A DNA stretch of 17,778 nt from Synechococcaceae bacterium WBB_10_009 (GCA_010030955.1 RHBP01000019.1:1-17778); one strand, 5' to 3'. Shown: positions 7,036 to 14,393, counted from the stretch's first letter. Notes: generated by a model from the sequence alone, not told the origin. Program-made: numbers and translations.

Positions 7036-7050
7036 TTGGCCGGACGCCAA
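7036..7050 (-). other. Small hairpin immediately after ctaE
   Basis: TTGGC (7036-7040) and GCCAA (7046-7050) can pair around a 5-base loop, directly abutting the ctaE stop. On the transcript there is no U-run after it (an A-run follows), so it is not a standard intrinsic terminator. It could be an mRNA 3' structure or chance. Confidence 0.3.
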
Positions 7051-7683
7051 TCAGAGCAGATAGAGGATTCCGTAGAGCACCACCCAGATGCCATCCACGA
7101 AGTGCCAGTAGAGCTCGGCGGCCTCGAGTGGAAAGGGATCACCGCCGCGCACCCGCCCCCCCTGGCGGCTTTGCCACCACACGATCAGGATCATCAGGCC
7201 GCCGAGGGTCACGTGCAGGCCGTGGAAGCCGGTGATCGCGTAGAAGGTGCTGGCGAACAGGTTGTCCGTGAGGCCGAAGGGCAGGCTGAAGTACTCCTTC
7301 ATCTGGCCCGCCAGGAAGCTGAAGCCCAGGGCGGCGGTGATCAGCAACCAGCGCTGGCAGCCGTCGCCATCGTTGCGGCGCAGGGCGGAGCCGGCCCGGT
7401 GGAAGGTGAAGCTGCTCACCAGCAGGAGCACGGTGTTGAGGGTGGGCAGCAGCAGCTCCAGCTCGTAGGTGGACCCGGAGGGCAATGGGTTCACCGCCCG
7501 AAAGGTGAGGTAGGCGGCGAAGAAGCCCGCAAAGGTCATGCCATCGGCCACCAGGAAGGTGGCCAGGCCAAACATGCGGTGGTCGCCGTGGTGCTCGCCA
7601 GGGTGCTCGGAGGCCCCGTGTTCGCCGGTTTGGGGGCCAAGGGCCTCCGGACGTTGGCTGGGCGTGCTGCTGAGGCTGGTCAT
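7051..7683 (-). CDS. ctaE: Cytochrome c oxidase subunit III
   Basis: This is the third core subunit of the aa3-type terminal oxidase. The 210-residue protein is the short form with five predicted helices. Hallmarks are MFGLATFLVADGMTFAGFF at the first helix, GFHGLHVTLGG, and the terminal YWHFVDGIWVVLYGILYL. The ~36-residue N-terminal extension before the first helix is His/Glu/Gly-rich (GEHGASEHPGEHHGDHR), which may face the cytoplasm and could bind metal; this is inference. It starts 28 bp after the ctaD stop and is the last gene of the ctaC-ctaD-ctaE order. ATG 7683 gives the full N-terminus. Confidence 0.95.
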   Translation of the reverse strand: MTSLSSTPSQRPEALGPQTGEHGASEHPGEHHGDHRMFGLATFLVADGMTFAGFFAAYLTFRAVNPLPSGSTYELELLLPTLNTVLLLVSSFTFHRAGSALRRNDGDGCQRWLLITAALGFSFLAGQMKEYFSLPFGLTDNLFASTFYAITGFHGLHVTLGGLMILIVWWQSRQGGRVRGGDPFPLEAAELYWHFVDGIWVVLYGILYLL

Positions 7684-7711
7684 CGGGGCGTTGCGGGATG
7701 AAGGGAGGCCG

Positions 7712-9394
7712 TCAGGGTTTGCGCTCGGGATCGCCCGCGCTCCAGAGGTCGCGGCCGCTGGTGGCGGCCAAGCTCAGGGATCCGGGCTCCACGCCATAGC
7801 CGTAGGGCTCGTGCACCAGGGGGGCTTCCCCGTGCCAGTTCTCCACCGGTGGCGGCGAGCTGGTGAGCCATTCCGGCGTCAGGGCGTTCCAGGGGTTGTC
7901 GCCCGCCGGTTCACCCCGGAAGGCGCTGAGGATCACGTTCACCAGGAAGGGCAGGGTGCTCACGGCCATCAACAGGGCCCCCACGCTGCTCACCTGGTTG
8001 ATCAGCTCGAATTGCGGGTCGTATTCCGCCACACGGCGCGGCATGCCGTTGAGCCCCATCCAGTGCTGGGGGGCGAAGCAGAGGTTGAACCCCACGAAGG
8101 TGAGCAGGAAGTGCAGCCGGCCCAGGGGTTCGTTGAGCATCCGGCCGGTGACCTTCGGATACCAGTGGTAGATGGAGGCGAAGATCACAAACACCGTGCC
8201 GCCATAGACGATGTAGTGGAAATGGCCCACCACGAAGTAGGTGTCGTGCACGTGGATGTCGAACGGCACCTGGGCCAGGGCCACCCCGGTGATGCCACCG
8301 AACACGAAATTGAGGATGAAGCCGCAGGAAAACAGCATGGCGCTGTTGAGGGCGATCTTTCCGCCCCAGAGGGTGGCCAGCCAGTTGAAGAATTTGATGC
8401 CCGTGGGCACCGCAATGAAGGAGGTGGCGATCGTGAAGAACAGCCGCATCCACGGCGGTGTGCCGCTGGTGAACATGTGGTGCGCCCACACAATCAGGCC
8501 CAGGAACACAATGCCCATGATCGAATACACCATCGTGGTGTACCCGAACAGCGGTTTGCGGGCGTGCACCGGCAGGATTTCACTCACCAGGCCGAAGGCC
8601 GGCAGCACCATGATGTAGACCGCCGGGTGTGAGTAAAACCAGAACAGGTGCTGGTAGACCACGGCGTTGCCCCCCAGCGATGGGTTGAAGAAGCCGGTGT
8701 GGGCAATGATGTCGAAACTCAGCAGCACCAAGGTTCCCGCCAGCACCGGCGTGGAGAGCACCACCAGGATGCTGGTGCCGAGCATGGCCCAGCAGTACAT
8801 CGGCATCTGCATCAGCTTCAGGCCGGGCCGCCGCAGCTTGAGGATCGTGGCGATGAAGTTGATGCCGCCGAAGATGGAACTGCCGCCCAGTAGCAGCACA
8901 CTGAGGATCCAGATGATCTGGCCCGTGGCGGGGGTGGTGAGGCTCAGGGGGGGATAGGCGGTCCAGCCGGATTGGGCCGCACTGGCGATGAAGTAGCTGC
9001 TGATCAGCAACAGGCCGGCGGGTGGAATCAGCCAGAAGGCCACCGCATTCAGGCGGGGGAAAGCCATGTCCCGTGCCCCCACATAGAAGGGGATCAGGTA
9101 GTTGCCGAAGGCTCCGTTCACCACCGGCACGATCCACAGAAAGATCATCACCGTGCCGTGCAGGGTGAGCACCTCGTTGTAGGTCTCCCGGGGCAGGAAA
9201 TCGGAGATTGGCGTCAGCAGTTCGGTGCGGATTGCACCGGCCAGGGCGCCCCCCACCAGATAGAAGATGAAGCCGCACACCAGGTATTGCAGGCCGATCA
9301 CCTTGTGGTCGGTGCTGAAGCTCAGGTAACGCAGCCAGCCCTGGGGTTGCAGCGGCGGTGCGGTGGCGCTCGGTGGGGAGAGGGTCAGTGTCAT
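7712..9394 (-). CDS. ctaD: Cytochrome c oxidase subunit I (heme-copper A family)
   Basis: This is the catalytic subunit of the proton-pumping oxidase reducing O2 to water, 560 residues with twelve predicted helices. Expected ligands are present: His79 (LTLHGTVMIFLW) and His393 for heme a, His391 for heme a3, and His256, His305 and His306 for CuB. Residues 254-260 read YSHPAVY, with Tyr260 in the position of the His-Tyr cross-link. The Tyr-Ser before His and the absence of the Glu found in the classical GHPEVY motif mark the A2-type D-channel. Lys334 in PTGIKFFNW fits the K-channel. ATG 9394 overlaps the ctaC stop by 4 bp (ATGA). The open frame continues upstream inside ctaC but is shadow. Confidence 0.97.
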   Translation of the reverse strand: MTLTLSPPSATAPPLQPQGWLRYLSFSTDHKVIGLQYLVCGFIFYLVGGALAGAIRTELLTPISDFLPRETYNEVLTLHGTVMIFLWIVPVVNGAFGNYLIPFYVGARDMAFPRLNAVAFWLIPPAGLLLISSYFIASAAQSGWTAYPPLSLTTPATGQIIWILSVLLLGGSSIFGGINFIATILKLRRPGLKLMQMPMYCWAMLGTSILVVLSTPVLAGTLVLLSFDIIAHTGFFNPSLGGNAVVYQHLFWFYSHPAVYIMVLPAFGLVSEILPVHARKPLFGYTTMVYSIMGIVFLGLIVWAHHMFTSGTPPWMRLFFTIATSFIAVPTGIKFFNWLATLWGGKIALNSAMLFSCGFILNFVFGGITGVALAQVPFDIHVHDTYFVVGHFHYIVYGGTVFVIFASIYHWYPKVTGRMLNEPLGRLHFLLTFVGFNLCFAPQHWMGLNGMPRRVAEYDPQFELINQVSSVGALLMAVSTLPFLVNVILSAFRGEPAGDNPWNALTPEWLTSSPPPVENWHGEAPLVHEPYGYGVEPGSLSLAATSGRDLWSAGDPERKP

Positions 9395-10230
9395 GACTGA
9401 ACGGCGGTGGGGGCGTCGGGGCTCGCGGCCGGGCTGTTCTGGGCGACCCAGTCGGCAAAGGTCTGCGGTTCTTCGACCACCACGGTGGAGCGCATGCCGC
9501 CGTGGTACGGCCCGCAGAGCTCCGCGCAGACGATCGGGTAGCGGCCGGGTTTGGTGGCGGTGAAGCTCAGCAGGGTGGGTTGCCCGGGGATGACGTCCTG
9601 TTTGAGGCGGAATTGCGGCACCCAAAAGGCATGGATCACGTCGTTGGCCTTCATCGTGAGGGCCACCGGCTGCCCCACCGGCACGTGCAGCTCACCGGCG
9701 GTGATGCCCGCATCGGGGTAATGGAAGATGAAGGCGAACTGCATCGCCGTCACGTCGACCGGCAGTGGCGGTTCACCGGTGCTGGCCTCCATCGCCACGG
9801 GGCTGATGCCGGCCCAGGTGCGGCTGTCACCGGCGTCGCTGTGCATGGCGTGCATGCTGTGGTCGTTGAGCGGCGCCATGCCGCCCATGCGGTCGTAGAT
9901 GTCGTAGCTGTAGATGCCGACGAACAGCACCACCACGGCGGGGATGGCTGTCCAGAGGATTTCCAGCGGCAGGTTGCCCTCGATGGCAACCCCGTCCCCC
10001 TGGTCGCCATTGACACGGCGAAAGCGCACCAGGCTGTAAACAATCAGCCCGGCGATGCCGATCAGCAGGATCGTGCCAATGCTGAAGAGAACCTTGAAAA
10101 GTTCGTCGTAGACGGGTGCGTTGAGGCTGGCATCCTCCGGCAGGAGGTTGATGTTCTGACCCACCCAAAGCCCTGTGAGAACCAGGGCCATGCCGGCCAG
10201 GAGTGTGAGGATGGCTGCGGGAATCCGCAT
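9391..10230 (-). CDS. ctaC: Cytochrome c oxidase subunit II with CuA site
   Basis: The 279-residue subunit accepts electrons from cytochrome c (or plastocyanin) through CuA. Residues ~1-24 are a hydrophobic N-terminal segment or signal, followed by two membrane helices (~45-68, ~90-110) and a cupredoxin domain. The CuA ligands are complete: His200 (IHAFWVP), Cys235, Glu237 and Cys239 (CAELC), His243 and Met246. The aromatic entry motif reads QFAFIFHYPD (from Gln164), so the usual Trp residues are Phe. A Met/His-rich stretch (MGGM, then HSMHAMH, residues 115-130) lies between the second helix and the cupredoxin. ATG 10230 is preferred; a TTG 13 codons upstream is in frame. It is the first gene of the ctaCDE operon, divergent from ctaAB. 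Confidence 0.95.
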   Translation of the reverse strand: MRIPAAILTLLAGMALVLTGLWVGQNINLLPEDASLNAPVYDELFKVLFSIGTILLIGIAGLIVYSLVRFRRVNGDQGDGVAIEGNLPLEILWTAIPAVVVLFVGIYSYDIYDRMGGMAPLNDHSMHAMHSDAGDSRTWAGISPVAMEASTGEPPLPVDVTAMQFAFIFHYPDAGITAGELHVPVGQPVALTMKANDVIHAFWVPQFRLKQDVIPGQPTLLSFTATKPGRYPIVCAELCGPYHGGMRSTVVVEEPQTFADWVAQNSPAASPDAPTAVQS

Positions 10231-10342
10231 GGGCCCCGATGCTGATGGGCGCACGCTAAGGGGATTCAACGCCGACGGCGCAGCTCTGTTGCCGGTTGCA
10301 GGATTCGTGGCGTTTGGCGTGTGGGATTGCTCACCAAAGCAT

Positions 10343-10353
10343 CACCAATGGTG
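10343..10353. promoter_or_regulatory. CACCA-A-TGGTG palindrome, candidate operator
   Basis: This is a perfect 5-bp inverted repeat around one base, in the middle of the ctaC/ctaA divergent spacer. The left arm is part of the second of two TCACCAA copies 11 bp apart. The position would suit a shared regulator of both operons. No named binding site is matched. Confidence 0.35.
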
Positions 10354-10424
10354 TCACTGTTGACCGCCGAACACCGGATTTTCCCCTGATCGACAACCCA
10401 TCGTTAGCGTGCCGTCAGTCGCGG

Positions 10425-10430
10425 TAGGAG
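10425..10430 (+). promoter_or_regulatory. Shine-Dalgarno of ctaA
   Basis: TAGGAG lies 6 nt before ATG 10437. It fixes this start. Confidence 0.75.
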
Positions 10431-10436
10431 CGGCCC

Positions 10437-11354
10437 ATGACGACCATCGGACTGGGATCCGCCACCCCCCTGCGCGCCCGCCTGGCGACCCTCAGCGCCC
10501 ATCTGCTCGTTGCTCTGGTGGCGCTGGTGGCGATCGGTGGCGCCACCCGGGTGATGGAGGCCGGTTTGGCCTGCCCGGATTGGCCCCTCTGCTACGGCTC
10601 CCTGCTGCCCGGCCACCGCATGAATGTGCAGGTGTTTCTGGAGTGGTTCCACCGCCTCGATGCCTTTGTCGTGGGTGTGGGGCTGCTGGTGCTGGCGGCG
10701 GTGAGCTGCTGGTGCCGGCGTCAGCTGCCGGCTGCCATCCCGCCCCTCACCCTGGCGGCGGCGGCCCTCGTGGCCCTGCAGGGAGCCCTTGGTGCCCTCA
10801 CGGTGACGCTGCTGTTGCCGTTTCCGGTGGTGACGGCTCACCTGCTGACGGCATTGCTGCTGGTGGCCCTGCTCAGTGCCTGCACCCAGGCCCTGCTGGT
10901 GGATCCCGCCGAGGTGGGTGAAGCCCGCAGGGCGGCGCCATCCCTTTGGCCCTGGTTGACGGCCCTGGTGGCGGTGGCCGTGTTGCTGCAGTGCACCCTT
11001 GGCGGGCTGATGGCCACCCAGTGGGCCACGGGCGCTTGCCTGGCCTCCGGTGACGGCTGCCATTGGCTGGCGGCCCACCGGCACGGCGCCCGCGCCGCCG
11101 CCGCCGCAGTGTTGCTGTTGGCGGGGTTCACCCTGTGGCGACGCCCCGGGGAGCGCCCCTTGGCGGCCCTGGCGGCGGCCCTGGTGCTGGGGCAGATCGC
11201 CCTGGGGGTCTGGTCCCTGCGCCTCAGCCTCAGCGTCCCCGCCGTGACGGTGGCCCATCAGGTGGGTGCCGCCTTGCTGGTGGCGGTGTTGGCGGCGCTG
11301 GTGGCGCGCAGCGGCTCGCCCCGGTCTCAGTTCTTGGAGGTGATCCATGGTTAG
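10437..11354 (+). CDS. ctaA: Heme A synthase (COX15/CtaA)
   Basis: The enzyme oxidises the C8 methyl of heme O to the formyl group of heme A in the membrane. The 305-residue protein has the expected two four-helix halves. Helical His residues are visible at His72 (EWFHRLDAF, with Glu69 three residues before), His135 (VVTAHLL), His214/216 (LAAHRHG) and His274 (VTVAHQVG). Each half also has a Cys pair in its first outer loop: Cys46/Cys52 (LACPDWPLCYG) and Cys201/Cys208 (GACLASGDGCHW), a feature of CtaA proteins with both pairs. It starts behind a good Shine-Dalgarno sequence and overlaps ctaB by 8 bp, so CtaA and CtaB are probably made together. Confidence 0.95.
   Translation: MTTIGLGSATPLRARLATLSAHLLVALVALVAIGGATRVMEAGLACPDWPLCYGSLLPGHRMNVQVFLEWFHRLDAFVVGVGLLVLAAVSCWCRRQLPAAIPPLTLAAAALVALQGALGALTVTLLLPFPVVTAHLLTALLLVALLSACTQALLVDPAEVGEARRAAPSLWPWLTALVAVAVLLQCTLGGLMATQWATGACLASGDGCHWLAAHRHGARAAAAAVLLLAGFTLWRRPGERPLAALAAALVLGQIALGVWSLRLSLSVPAVTVAHQVGAALLVAVLAALVARSGSPRSQFLEVIHG
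11336..11343 (+). promoter_or_regulatory. Strong Shine-Dalgarno of ctaB inside ctaA
   Basis: GGAGGTGA lies within the last codons of ctaA, with 6 nt between GGAGG and ATG 11347. It is the longest match to the anti-Shine-Dalgarno sequence noticed in the window and sets the ctaB start. Confidence 0.8.
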
Positions 11355-12387
11355 CGCCCCATCGGTGAGCACCACGGCGGCCCCTGCCCTCAGCCGTGAG
11401 CAGGTGGTTCCCTCGCGGGCCAAGGTGCGCCTGCCGGCCTGGCTGGAGATTGCCAAGCCCCGTTTGATCCCCCTGCTGTTGGCCACCACCCTCGGGGGCA
11501 TGGCCCTGTCGGAGGGGTGGCCGCTGCCGCCGCTGCGGCTGGCTTGCACCCTGGGCGGCGGCGCCCTGGCCGCCGCCGCCGCCGGCGTGCTCAATTGCCT
11601 CTGGGAGCAGGAGCTCGATGGCCGCATGCTGCGCACCAGCGGCCGCGCCCTGCCCTCCGGGCGGCTGTCGGTGGGCACCGCCTTCGCCATCGCCGTGGCC
11701 CTGGCCCTGGCGGCGGCCACCCTGCTGGTGGGTGGCGTCAACTGCCTGGCCGCCAGCCTGTCGCTGTTGGGGCTTTGCAGTTACGTGCTGCTTTACACGG
11801 TGCTGCTCAAGCCCCGCACGCCCCAGAACATCGTGATTGGTGGGGTGGCCGGTGCCATCCCACCGTTGGTGGGGGCCGCTGCCGCCAGCGGCCACCTGGG
11901 GCTGGGCGGCTGGTGGCTGTTTGCCCTGGTGATGGCCTGGACCCCCGCCCACTTCTGGGCCTTGGCCCTGCTGCTTAAGGACGACTACCGCGCCGTTGGC
12001 ATCCCGATGCTGCCGGTGGTGAAGGGCAGCGCCGTCACCGCCCGCAGCATCAGCGCCTACGCCTGGATCACCGCGTTGCTCAGCCTGCTGGGGGTGTGGA
12101 CCCTCCCCAGCGGCGGGCTGCTCTACGGCGTGCTGCTGCTGCCGTTCAATGCCCGTCTGCTGCAGATGGCCTGGGGCCTGCGGCGCCAGCCCGACGACCT
12201 GCAGCGCGCCAAGGGGCTGTTCCGCTGGTCGATTTTGTACCTGTTCGGGTTGTGCCTGCTGCTGTTGCTGGCGCGGCTGCCGGCCGGGGATCAGTTCAGT
12301 CGCCAGGGTCTGGATCTGCTGGCTCTGCTGAGGTCCGGCGGTTCAGCCTCCACCCTGGCGGCACCTGCGGTGGGCGGAGCTTTCTAG
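11347..12387 (+). CDS. ctaB: Protoheme IX farnesyltransferase (heme O synthase)
   Basis: This membrane UbiA-superfamily prenyltransferase attaches farnesyl to heme B to give heme O, the substrate of CtaA. It has 346 residues with an ~30-residue polar N-terminus, then AKPRLIPLLLATTLGG. The first allylic-diphosphate motif is N83-x3-E87-x3-D91 (NCLWEQELDGRM); the first Asp of the canonical NxxxDxxxD is Glu here. Further family segments are RTSGRALPSG, LLKPRTPQNIVIGG and the conserved WTPAHFWALALLLKDDY, then GIPMLPVVKG. About nine hydrophobic helices are apparent. The start is supported by a strong Shine-Dalgarno sequence and overlaps ctaA by 8 bp. Its Ala/Gly-rich C-terminus (about residues 315-346) looks unstructured. 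Confidence 0.96.
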   Translation: MVSAPSVSTTAAPALSREQVVPSRAKVRLPAWLEIAKPRLIPLLLATTLGGMALSEGWPLPPLRLACTLGGGALAAAAAGVLNCLWEQELDGRMLRTSGRALPSGRLSVGTAFAIAVALALAAATLLVGGVNCLAASLSLLGLCSYVLLYTVLLKPRTPQNIVIGGVAGAIPPLVGAAAASGHLGLGGWWLFALVMAWTPAHFWALALLLKDDYRAVGIPMLPVVKGSAVTARSISAYAWITALLSLLGVWTLPSGGLLYGVLLLPFNARLLQMAWGLRRQPDDLQRAKGLFRWSILYLFGLCLLLLLARLPAGDQFSRQGLDLLALLRSGGSASTLAAPAVGGAF

Positions 12388-12406
12388 ATTCAAGCCTCGT
12401 TGGGTT

Positions 12407-12414
12407 GAAGGGGG
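12407..12414 (+). promoter_or_regulatory. Shine-Dalgarno deciding the ABC ATPase start
   Basis: GAAGGGGG lies immediately before TTG 12415 but 9 nt before GTG 12424. The spacing favours GTG 12424 as the true start. Confidence 0.5.
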
Positions 12415-12423
12415 TTGTCAGCG

Positions 12424-13467
12424 GTGCAGGGTGCGGGGGCCAGTCCGGTGATCGAGCTGCAGGACGTCCGCAAGCGCTACGGCAAGGGGGAGCGCGCCGT
12501 GGAGGCCCTGCGGGGCCTTGATCTGGCCGTGCCCCCGGGCAGCCTCTATGGCCTGTTGGGCCCGAATGGAGCCGGCAAAACCACCAGCCTGCGGATCCTG
12601 GCCACCCTGCTGGCCCCCTGCAGTGGTGTGGTGCGCGTCGCCGGGGTGGATGCCCTGGCCGATCCCCGGTCCGTGCGCGAGCGCCTGGGCTACGTGGCCC
12701 AGGAGGTGGCGCTCGACAAAATTCTCACCGGTCGCGAGCTGTTGGCCCTGCAGGGCGACCTGTACCACCTGCCCCGCCCCCAGCGGGACGGCCGTATCGC
12801 CGAGCTGATCGCCCTGTTGGGCATGGAGGGCTGGATCGACCGCCGCTGCGGCACCTACTCGGGGGGCATGCGGCGCCGGCTGGATCTGGCGTCGGGCCTG
12901 TTGCACCGCCCCCAAGTGCTGGTGCTGGATGAGCCCACGGTGGGCCTCGACATTGAAAGCCGCGCCGCCATTTGGCAGGTGCTGCGCCAGCTGCGCGACC
13001 AGGGCACCACGGTGCTGCTCAGCAGCCACTACCTCGAGGAGGTGGACGCCCTGGCGGATCACCTGGCGATCATCGAAGACGGCCGCGTGATCGCCGCGGG
13101 CCGGCCCCAGGAGCTCAAGGCGGCCCTCGGGGGCGACCGGGTGACCCTGCGGGTGCGTGAATTCAGCGACGAACCGGAAGCCCTGCGCGTGCAGCAACTG
13201 GTGCAGGGTTGCCCCGGCGTGCGCCAGGTGGTGGTCAACCGCGCCCAGGGCTTTTCGCTCAACCTGGTGGTGGAACACGACGGGGTGGTGGAGCAGCTGC
13301 GCCGCCAGCTCAGCGAGGCCTCCCTGCCGGTGTTTGCCCTGGCCCAGAGCCGCCCCAGCCTGGACGACGTTTACCTGCAGGCCACCGGCCGCACCCTGAT
13401 GGATGCGGAGCTGGCGGTGGCCGGCAGCCGCGACCCGAAGGCGGAGCGCAAGCAGGCCATGCGCTGA
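12424..13467 (+). CDS. ABC transporter ATP-binding protein (DrrA/CcmA/NatA-like)
   Basis: This nucleotide-binding subunit has about 347 residues. Walker A is GPNGAGKTT (residues ~46-54), the Q-loop is VAQEV (~91-95), the signature is YSGGM (~145-149), Walker B is VLVLDEP (~165-171), and the switch is His ~202 in LLSSHYLEEVD. The extra ~100 residues after the core domain (REFSDEPEAL through PSLDDVYLQATGR) are the C-terminal domain typical of DrrA/NatA-type exporters. GTG 12424 has better Shine-Dalgarno spacing than TTG 12415. It lies 36 bp after ctaB and is followed by its permease, so it may be transcribed with the heme A/O genes. The substrate is unknown. Confidence 0.92.
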   Translation: MQGAGASPVIELQDVRKRYGKGERAVEALRGLDLAVPPGSLYGLLGPNGAGKTTSLRILATLLAPCSGVVRVAGVDALADPRSVRERLGYVAQEVALDKILTGRELLALQGDLYHLPRPQRDGRIAELIALLGMEGWIDRRCGTYSGGMRRRLDLASGLLHRPQVLVLDEPTVGLDIESRAAIWQVLRQLRDQGTTVLLSSHYLEEVDALADHLAIIEDGRVIAAGRPQELKAALGGDRVTLRVREFSDEPEALRVQQLVQGCPGVRQVVVNRAQGFSLNLVVEHDGVVEQLRRQLSEASLPVFALAQSRPSLDDVYLQATGRTLMDAELAVAGSRDPKAERKQAMR

Positions 13468-13526
13468 TCCGGTGTGTTGTTGATCGTCCCTTTGTTGTTG
13501 CTCCCCCCGTTGTTGCTGCCCCCGCC

Positions 13527-14393
13527 ATGACCAGCGCCGCCCCCACCCTGCTCAGCCCGGACGCGAGCCCCTTGCCCGCCCGTTCGGCGGCGGCGGACCT
13601 GGCGCAGGAAACCATCGCCCTCTGCCGGCGCCTGTTCCTGCAGTTGTTGCGCCGCCCCTCCACCCTGGTGGCCGGCGTGCTGCAGCCCCTGATCTGGCTG
13701 GTGCTGTTTGGGGCCCTGTTCGCCAACGCCCCCACCGGCCTGCTGCCCGATGGCCTCAGCTACGGCCGCTTCCTGGGGGCTGGGGTGATTGTGTTCACCG
13801 CCTTCAGCGCCGCGCTCAACGCCGGCCTGCCGGTGATGTTCGACCGGGAATTCGGTTTTCTGAACCGCCTGTTGGTGGCGCCACTGCGCTCCCGCAGTTC
13901 GATCGTGCTGGCCTCCGTGCTGTACATCACGGCCCTGAGCCTGGTGCAGAGCCTGGCGATCATGGCCACCGCGGCCGCCCTGGGCTACGGCTGGCCTGGG
14001 GGCTCCGGGCTGCTGCTGGTGCTGGTGACCCTGTTGCTGTTGGTGTTCGCCGTGACGGGCCTCAGCCTCGGGCTGGCCTTCGCCCTGCCCGGCCACATCG
14101 AGCTGATCGCCGTGATCTTCGTGGCCAACCTGCCGCTGCTGTTTGCCAGCACCGCCCTGGCCCCCCTCAGCTTCATGCCCCCCTGGTTGGGGTGGCTGGC
14201 GGCCGTGAATCCCCTTACCTTCGCGATTGAACCGATTCGGGCCGCCTATGCCGGCCAGTTTTCCCTGTCTGCCGTGGTGTTGCAGGCCCCCTACGGGGAT
14301 GTCACCGCCAGCGGTTGCCTGGGGGTGCTGGCGCTGCTGGCGGTGGGCCTGTTTCTGCTGATCCGCCCGCTGCTGGATCGCAAGCTCTCCTGA
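13527..14393 (+). CDS. ABC-2 type transporter permease (DrrB-like)
   Basis: This 288-residue integral membrane protein has about six helices and the ABC-2 family pattern: RRPSTLVAGVLQPLIWLVLFG at helix 1, YGRFLGAGVIVF, the cytoplasmic FDREFGFLNRLLVAPL segment that contacts the ATPase, and PPWLGWLAAVNPLTFAIEPIR before the last helix. ATG 13527 begins a normal N-terminus. The frame is open upstream but is shadow of the ATPase gene. No Shine-Dalgarno is visible; the 59-bp gap from the ATPase holds three GTTGTTG repeats instead. Together with the preceding ATPase it makes a two-gene exporter of unknown cargo, possibly a lipid, a drug or a heme-related compound. Confidence 0.9.
   Translation: MTSAAPTLLSPDASPLPARSAAADLAQETIALCRRLFLQLLRRPSTLVAGVLQPLIWLVLFGALFANAPTGLLPDGLSYGRFLGAGVIVFTAFSAALNAGLPVMFDREFGFLNRLLVAPLRSRSSIVLASVLYITALSLVQSLAIMATAAALGYGWPGGSGLLLVLVTLLLLVFAVTGLSLGLAFALPGHIELIAVIFVANLPLLFASTALAPLSFMPPWLGWLAAVNPLTFAIEPIRAAYAGQFSLSAVVLQAPYGDVTASGCLGVLALLAVGLFLLIRPLLDRKLS

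Larger units (their letters stand above)
10231..10436. promoter_or_regulatory. Divergent control region between ctaCDE and ctaAB
   Basis: This 206-bp spacer is the only sizeable non-coding stretch in the window and must hold the promoters for the oxidase operon and for the heme A/O operon. It is visibly less GC-rich around 10300-10400 than its surroundings. It contains two copies of TCACCAA (10331-10337 and 10342-10348) and a perfect CACCA/TGGTG palindrome at 10343-10353. A TTGACC at 10360-10365 could be a -35 for the ctaA direction, but no good -10 follows at standard spacing. Confidence 0.6.

Noticed and set aside
9395..9625. N-terminal extension of CtaD
   Set aside because: The 77 extra residues are Arg/His/Pro-rich and lie in the ctaC coding region; the ATGA overlap at 9391-9394 and the normal MTLTLSPP start are better.
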